From Vulcanimicrobiota bacterium (lineage in GTDB: Bacteria > Eremiobacterota > Eremiobacteria > Baltobacterales > Baltobacteraceae): a DNA stretch of 7,831 nt. The stretch lies in the NCBI GenBank assembly GCA_030042755.1, contig JASHZC010000237.1, forward strand, positions 1 to 7,831, given 5' to 3'. The translations under genes were made by a program, and so were the position numbers. The notes beneath the pieces are model-generated. The model did not search any database and was not told where the DNA came from. It worked only from the letters and a program-made list of their open reading frames with translations. How positions within the stretch are numbered: position 1 is the stretch's first letter; every line of letters starts with the position of its first letter. Below are positions 6,725 through 7,831 of this stretch, one piece after another.

Positions 6725-6844
6725 CAGTATGATCCTAGCCGGAAAGAGGCTTTGCGGTCAGTATCTGAATGCGCCACCCGGACGTAATGCGTTCTTACCC
6801 ATTTCGCGTAGGAACAATTGCCCATAGATTCTGTAGCCGCTCGT
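6725..6844. promoter_or_regulatory. Divergent intergenic region between gmhA and third glycosyltransferase
   Basis: About 120 bases up to the earliest ATG of the plus-strand gene, or 165 if its ATG at 6890 is used. It includes AGGA (6733-6736), the gmhA ribosome binding site. The 7-mer TCAGTAT occurs twice (6724-6730 and 6758-6764), 34 bases apart. Candidate promoter boxes are weak: TTGCCC (6818-6823) with TATGAC (6844-6849) on the plus strand, four matches in each box at best. I claim a promoter region only from gene orientation. Confidence 0.4.
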
Positions 6845-6889
6845 ATGACGACGTGGGCGCTCGAGGGGCCCTACACTACTGATGTGCGC

Positions 6890-7831
6890 ATGCTTCTCGT
6901 ATGTCCCAATTTACCTCCGAGCATGGAAGCGTGCGGCGATGGCACAGATCGCTTGGCTCGTGAGTATCTCGCGCGTGGCGATGAGATACTCGTCCTCACC
7001 GACGAGAAGTCGGAGCGCGAACGCCCCTATCGCGCCGTTTCCGTAGGACGTACGTTCGACAAACAAGGTGCTCGCCGCGGGATTGCGTGTGCTCTGAATT
7101 TCAATCCTGAGGCAGCGCTGATACAATACACGCCGTTTCTCTATTCGCCGCGATCGGCGTTCCCGATGCTGGTTGCACGCGCGCTAAGACAAGCTGGTAT
7201 TCCAACAAGCATCTTCGCGCACGAATGCTTTTATCCAAACGATAGTCCGGCCGTGCGCAGCGCGCTCAAAGGCCGGTATTTGCAACTACGCGACCGCATG
7301 GTGCTGGGAGCAGCCGACGCAATCTTCGTGCCAAATGCGGAAAAGCGAACGCGCGTTCTCGCGCACATGCCGGGCGCTAACGTTCACGTGCTTCCGGTCG
7401 CGGCCAACGTGGAGCCGGCCGTGGTCGTGCGTCGGCGCATTCCTGCTCCTACATTTCGCTTGCTCGCATTCGGCGTCGTCATGCCGCGCAGGCGCCTCGA
7501 ACTACTCATCGAGGCTATCGTGACGCTAACGCAATGTAACGTGGACGTGAATCTCACAATCGCCGGAAGAATCTGGGACGAATCGTACGCGGCAGCTTGC
7601 GAGCGGCTCTGCGGGCGCCTCGGGATCTCGGACCGCGTTACGATGACCGGAGCGCTTTCAAACGAACGGCTATCCGACGCATTCGCAGATCACGACCTTT
7701 TCTTACATGCAGCTGAGGAAGGCGCGATCTCCAGTGCAGGGAGCCTGCTCGCTGCGCTAGCGCATGGTATTCCGATCGTCGCCGTTCGTACCGAGCGCGA
7801 CGACGCGTGCTTTGCCAGGGGTATCACATTT
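6890..7831 (+). CDS. Family-4 glycosyltransferase, 3'-truncated by window edge
   Basis: An uninterrupted frame runs from a TAG at 6809-6811 to the last base, giving 314 codons from the ATG at 6890 with no stop. The N-terminus MLLVCPNLPPSMEACGDGTDRL fits the first strand of a GT-B fold. IFAHECFYP (108-116), AADAIFVPNAEKRTRV (141-156) and LLAFGVVMPRRRLELLIEAI (191-210) mark the domain boundary and donor side. NLTIAGRIWD and DRVTMTGAL follow, then DLFLHAAEEGAISSAGSLLAALAHGIPIVAV. At the E-x7-E site the second Glu is replaced by Ser, as in a known subset of GT4 enzymes with the 'EG.S.R.G(S/T)L..ALAHG' pattern. Start alternatives in frame are ATG 6845 and GTG 6884; MRMLLVCPN from GTG 6884 is attractive, but no Shine-Dalgarno decides it. 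Donor is unknown. It is divergent from gmhA and probably heads another unit of the same locus. Confidence 0.85.
   Translation, partial: MLLVCPNLPPSMEACGDGTDRLAREYLARGDEILVLTDEKSERERPYRAVSVGRTFDKQGARRGIACALNFNPEAALIQYTPFLYSPRSAFPMLVARALRQAGIPTSIFAHECFYPNDSPAVRSALKGRYLQLRDRMVLGAADAIFVPNAEKRTRVLAHMPGANVHVLPVAANVEPAVVVRRRIPAPTFRLLAFGVVMPRRRLELLIEAIVTLTQCNVDVNLTIAGRIWDESYAAACERLCGRLGISDRVTMTGALSNERLSDAFADHDLFLHAAEEGAISSAGSLLAALAHGIPIVAVRTERDDACFARGITF

Noticed and set aside
6182..6787. 201-codon plus-strand open frame across gmhA
   Set aside because: Antisense to gmhA, whose full active-site set is intact; the frame has no recognisable fold.
7335..7523. 62-codon plus-strand open frame with Cys/Ser/Arg-rich sequence
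   Set aside because: It is out of frame inside the right-edge glycosyltransferase, which reads continuously from 6890 to the window end.

Overview
The window is a surface-polysaccharide (exopolysaccharide, capsule or glycan) gene region from a moderately GC-rich bacterium. Every gene reads through with normal amino-acid composition. I see no RNA gene, insertion sequence, CRISPR array or phage gene. The lineage cannot be fixed from the sequence. GTG starts, weak Shine-Dalgarno signals and short alternating transcription units would fit an uncultured soil-type lineage, but that is a guess.

Layout, left to right: (1) the 3' part of a clan GH-A glycoside hydrolase (+), cut by the left edge; (2) a NarL/FixJ-type LuxR response regulator (+) whose receiver domain lacks the usual acidic pair; (3) two family-4 glycosyltransferases (-) in tandem, transcribed right to left from about 4281 to 2044; (4) a TylF/MycF-like SAM-dependent O-methyltransferase (+); (5) gmhA and hddA (-), overlapping and translated in the order gmhA then hddA, for GDP-heptose synthesis; (6) a third family-4 glycosyltransferase (+), cut by the right edge. 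Intergenic spaces are short. The two convergent junctions are extremely tight: a 4-base overlap at 2044-2047 and a 9-base gap at 5059-5067. The two divergent junctions (4282-4374 and about 6725-6844) must hold the promoters.

How the genes may work together (inference): GmhA isomerises sedoheptulose-7-phosphate to heptose-7-phosphate, and HddA phosphorylates it at C1 on the route to GDP-D-glycero-alpha-D-manno-heptose. The later enzymes GmhB and HddC are not in this window. The three glycosyltransferases would build a repeat unit or glycan. The methyltransferase is a good candidate for O-methylating one of its sugars. The secreted hydrolase could trim or release the polymer, as PslG does in the Pseudomonas Psl system. 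The LuxR-type regulator is the only regulator visible. Flippase, polymerase and export genes are not seen and presumably lie outside.

The points most worth a second look are the Ser-Ser substitution in the regulator's receiver domain, the heptose-plus-methyltransferase combination, the stem-loop at 1233-1285, a perfect 10+2+10 inverted repeat inside a glycosyltransferase gene, and a marked excess of CGATCG/GCGATCGC words.
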